A stretch of 64,000 nt of DNA, taken from NCBI RefSeq assembly GCF_001509795.1, contig NZ_LLZN01000037.1:74063-138062 (forward strand), in the 5' to 3' direction. Numbering within the stretch: the stretch's first letter is position 1; each line of letters opens with the position of its first letter. Both the position numbers and the translations under genes were made by a program. Below are positions 62,420 to 64,000 of this stretch, piece by piece. The notes under the pieces were generated by a model. The model saw only the letters and a program-made list of their open reading frames with translations, searched no databases and was not told where the DNA came from. The stretch is from Streptomyces sp. NRRL WC-3605. GTDB lineage: Bacteria; Actinomycetota; Actinomycetes; Streptomycetales; Streptomycetaceae.

Positions 62420-62991
62420 CGATGGGAGACGGTTTCATTCGATGGTACCGGGAGTCGGGGGAAACTTCGATCTTCTCCGGCCAGGTTGCCACATTCGACC
62501 GGAGTGGCGTCACTATCGCTCACCCTGACACCGGTATCGTGACCGTAGTCAATGTTGATGGCGATGATGTTGCTGTCGACTTTGAAAGGCTTGGATGGGT
62601 CATTGCACTCAGGATTCCGTCCGTCACTGTGAATTGGTGGATCTCGGCGGAAACTAACGTAGTGAGCACCTACTCGCACGAGCCATTGGGCTGCGAAGTG
62701 CAGACTTTCTGGTTGGATGGGGTGGACACTTCAGAAGTGCAAACCCTTATGTCTGCGATTATGTCGACGATTTCGCAAGTGCCGACACCGACGCGCGCTC
62801 TGGTGTGCGATGTTCAAGGGCTCACGGATGCTGATGATTGGGATTCGGTGGCCCTCTATGAGGGTGCTGATATCCCTGGTGCTGTCGATTCGGTGCTCCT
62901 AGGCAAGGGGGTCGCCGATCGGGTTCTCTCTGCTGCTGGTTTGTGCGGCGAGGCGGTGGGGTTCGGTCTCGTTAAGGTACTCGCGACCTGA
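62416..62991 (+). CDS. Probable immunity protein for the toxin tip
   Basis: 191 residues from GTG 62416 overlapping the toxin stop (ATG 62422 is the alternative). No domain name recognised: begins GDGFIRWYRESGETSIFSGQ, contains RIPSVTVNWWISAETNVVST and VALYEGADIPGAVDSVLLGK. Acidic and soluble. Codons ending in A or T are frequent (runs of gtt, gat, tct), unlike the flanking genes, which points to import. Position directly after a toxin fragment and before a strong terminator is the main evidence for the call. Confidence 0.55.
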   Translation: MTMGDGFIRWYRESGETSIFSGQVATFDRSGVTIAHPDTGIVTVVNVDGDDVAVDFERLGWVIALRIPSVTVNWWISAETNVVSTYSHEPLGCEVQTFWLDGVDTSEVQTLMSAIMSTISQVPTPTRALVCDVQGLTDADDWDSVALYEGADIPGAVDSVLLGKGVADRVLSAAGLCGEAVGFGLVKVLAT

Positions 62992-63005
62992 GGACGTGTT
63001 CCGCA

Positions 63006-63053
63006 CCTCTTTCGGCGAGGAGAAAGGTAAAGGGGCCTCCTCGCCGAAAGAGG
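63006..63053. terminator. Strong stem-loop after the immunity-like gene
   Basis: 17-bp perfect stem CCTCTTTCGGCGAGGAG / CTCCTCGCCGAAAGAGG with a 14-base loop, 14 bases after the stop at 62991. Confidence 0.88.
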
Positions 63054-63088
63054 CACCATGGTACGGGCTACTCAACCTGAGCTATTGA

Positions 63089-63424
63089 GCCCCCGGCGAC
63101 CTGGATGCCCGCCCCCGCCTGTGGTGGATCAAGGGCGACGGCACCTACCTCATGAGCAACGGCATCACCGCCACCCCCAACACCCGGGCGGCGGACGGCA
63201 GCTGGCACCACATCGTCTACGCCGACCGCTGGGGGCCGGGCACCGACCCGTCGACCGTCCTGGGCAGCGAGGACCTCCACGAGACCCTCGACCTGACCCA
63301 ACAGCTCCCCGACGGCCAGAAGCTGATCGACCTGCTGCGTACCGCCCCCGACGACGCGACCCGCTTCCTGCTCCACGTCACCCACGACGACGAGGGGATG
63401 GCCCTCACCATGACCACCAGGTAG
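63089..63424 (+). pseudogene. 5'-truncated hypothetical gene
   Basis: Coding sequence is evident from GDLDARPRLWWIKGDGTYLM onward, continues DDATRFLLHVTHDDEGMALT and stops at 63424. The only ATG (63152) falls inside the conserved part and has no ribosome site, and an in-frame stop at 63086-63088 precedes, so the start has been lost. It resembles proteins of plasmids and integrative elements (possibly DUF3085); this is a weak recollection. Confidence 0.45.
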
Positions 63425-63630
63425 CAACCCCGCCCCCTTCGCGGCCCCGCACCCCGGCACCCGTCCGGGACGGGGCCGCACGCGTTTTTCCCGTCCCGCG
63501 CTTCCGCCGCCCCAACCCGTGTCCCGCACCCCGGCACCCGCCCGCCCCGCGTGCCCCGCCCGCTCCCGAGCCCGCCTACCGTCCCGAGCGAAGCCGCAGG
63601 CCCCAGGCCACAATCCCGAAGGGGGGCGCC

Positions 63631-64000
63631 GTGAGGCACGAGACCACCATCAACGAACTCGCCGCGTACGCAGGTCTCTTCAGCACCGTCGATCACATCA
63701 CGGTCCCCGAGACCAACCCGGACACCGGTATCACCGAGGAGGTCACCCTCCCCCCGCCGCTCATCCGCCGCACCCAGCGCCGCGACGACACCGTGGTGTG
63801 GGTCCTCACCCCGCCCGGCATCCACGAACGGATCTTCGTCGCCGACCGGGCCACCGTCACCGTCTACCTCAAGGACGTCGACCCCGGCCGCTTCACCGGC
63901 CACGCCCCCCAGCACCCGCCCGCGCAGGCCGCCGTGCCCCCGCCGGCCGCCGCGCCCTCCGCCTGGCCCCAACAGCCCGCCGCTCCGGCCGCCGCCTACC
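63631..64000 (+). CDS. Hypothetical protein, runs off the window
   Basis: Starts at GTG 63631 with AAGGGGGG 6 bases upstream and stays open to the end (123 codons seen): MRHETTINELAAYAGLFSTV, then RRDDTVVWVLTPPGIHERIF and VADRATVTVYLKDVDPGRF, followed by a Pro/Ala/Gln-rich stretch. Looks like a plasmid- or ICE-type structural or regulatory protein with a disordered linker. Family not recognised and the C-terminus is outside the window. Confidence 0.6.
   Translation, partial: MRHETTINELAAYAGLFSTVDHITVPETNPDTGITEEVTLPPPLIRRTQRRDDTVVWVLTPPGIHERIFVADRATVTVYLKDVDPGRFTGHAPQHPPAQAAVPPPAAAPSAWPQQPAAPAAAY

Overview
The window is high-GC actinobacterial DNA, almost certainly Streptomyces or a close relative. 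Signs of this are the strong third-position GC bias, frequent GTG starts and GTGA/ATGA overlaps, a conservon (cvnB-C-D-E) with a CYP157-type P450, and many TetR, LysR, AraC and universal stress genes. Gene density is low for the genus. At least a dozen broken genes, three IS5-type transposase remnants and an IS21-like remnant point to an accessory or chromosome-arm region. No rRNA, tRNA or CRISPR array was seen.

Layout. 0-4 kb: conservon plus a second, convergent P450. 4.9-10.9 kb: two GNAT acetyltransferases, a DUF1330 protein, a TetR regulator and a BBE-type FAD oxidase, whose promoters share one 22-bp operator-like element. 11-14 kb: decayed genes, a cupin and two small unknown proteins. 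14-19.5 kb: a stress/dormancy island with three tandem-domain universal stress proteins, a zinc alcohol dehydrogenase and a DoxX protein. 19.6-22 kb: broken genes, then a LysR regulator divergent from a cupin-DoxX pair. 22.6-26.7 kb: an ArsR-type regulator and three exported proteins. 26.8-27.7 kb: two frame-disrupted genes. 27.9-35 kb: ABC exporter, triple-NUDIX protein, a methyltransferase/exonuclease chimera, a PIG-L deacetylase whose 3' end was replaced by an IS element, and a DUF6236-like protein. 35.3-38.4 kb: pentapeptide-repeat membrane protein and a hydrolase.

38.7-56.6 kb is the most coherent accessory block. It holds a TetR, 6-phosphogluconate dehydrogenase, SDRs, HD and DsbA/FrnE proteins with their own TetR, three SnoaL-like proteins (one exported, one a cytosolic paralogue of it), a DUF1348 protein, two alpha/beta hydrolases, an acyl-CoA-dehydrogenase-fold monooxygenase, an MDR oxidoreductase, an epoxide hydrolase and an AraC regulator. 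Five scattered promoters in the block carry a common element close to TTGACYGAYCRTTC, and a sixth copy lies further right at 58.8 kb. This suggests one TetR-controlled redox/ring-modification regulon. I cannot name its substrate.

56.7-64 kb: a crcB fluoride-channel pair next to an IS fragment, a DUF6518-like membrane protein, a HAD phosphatase, an MTA/SAH-deaminase-type amidohydrolase, then IS debris joined to an orphan toxin tip with a relatively AT-rich immunity-like gene, and plasmid- or ICE-like genes running off the right edge.
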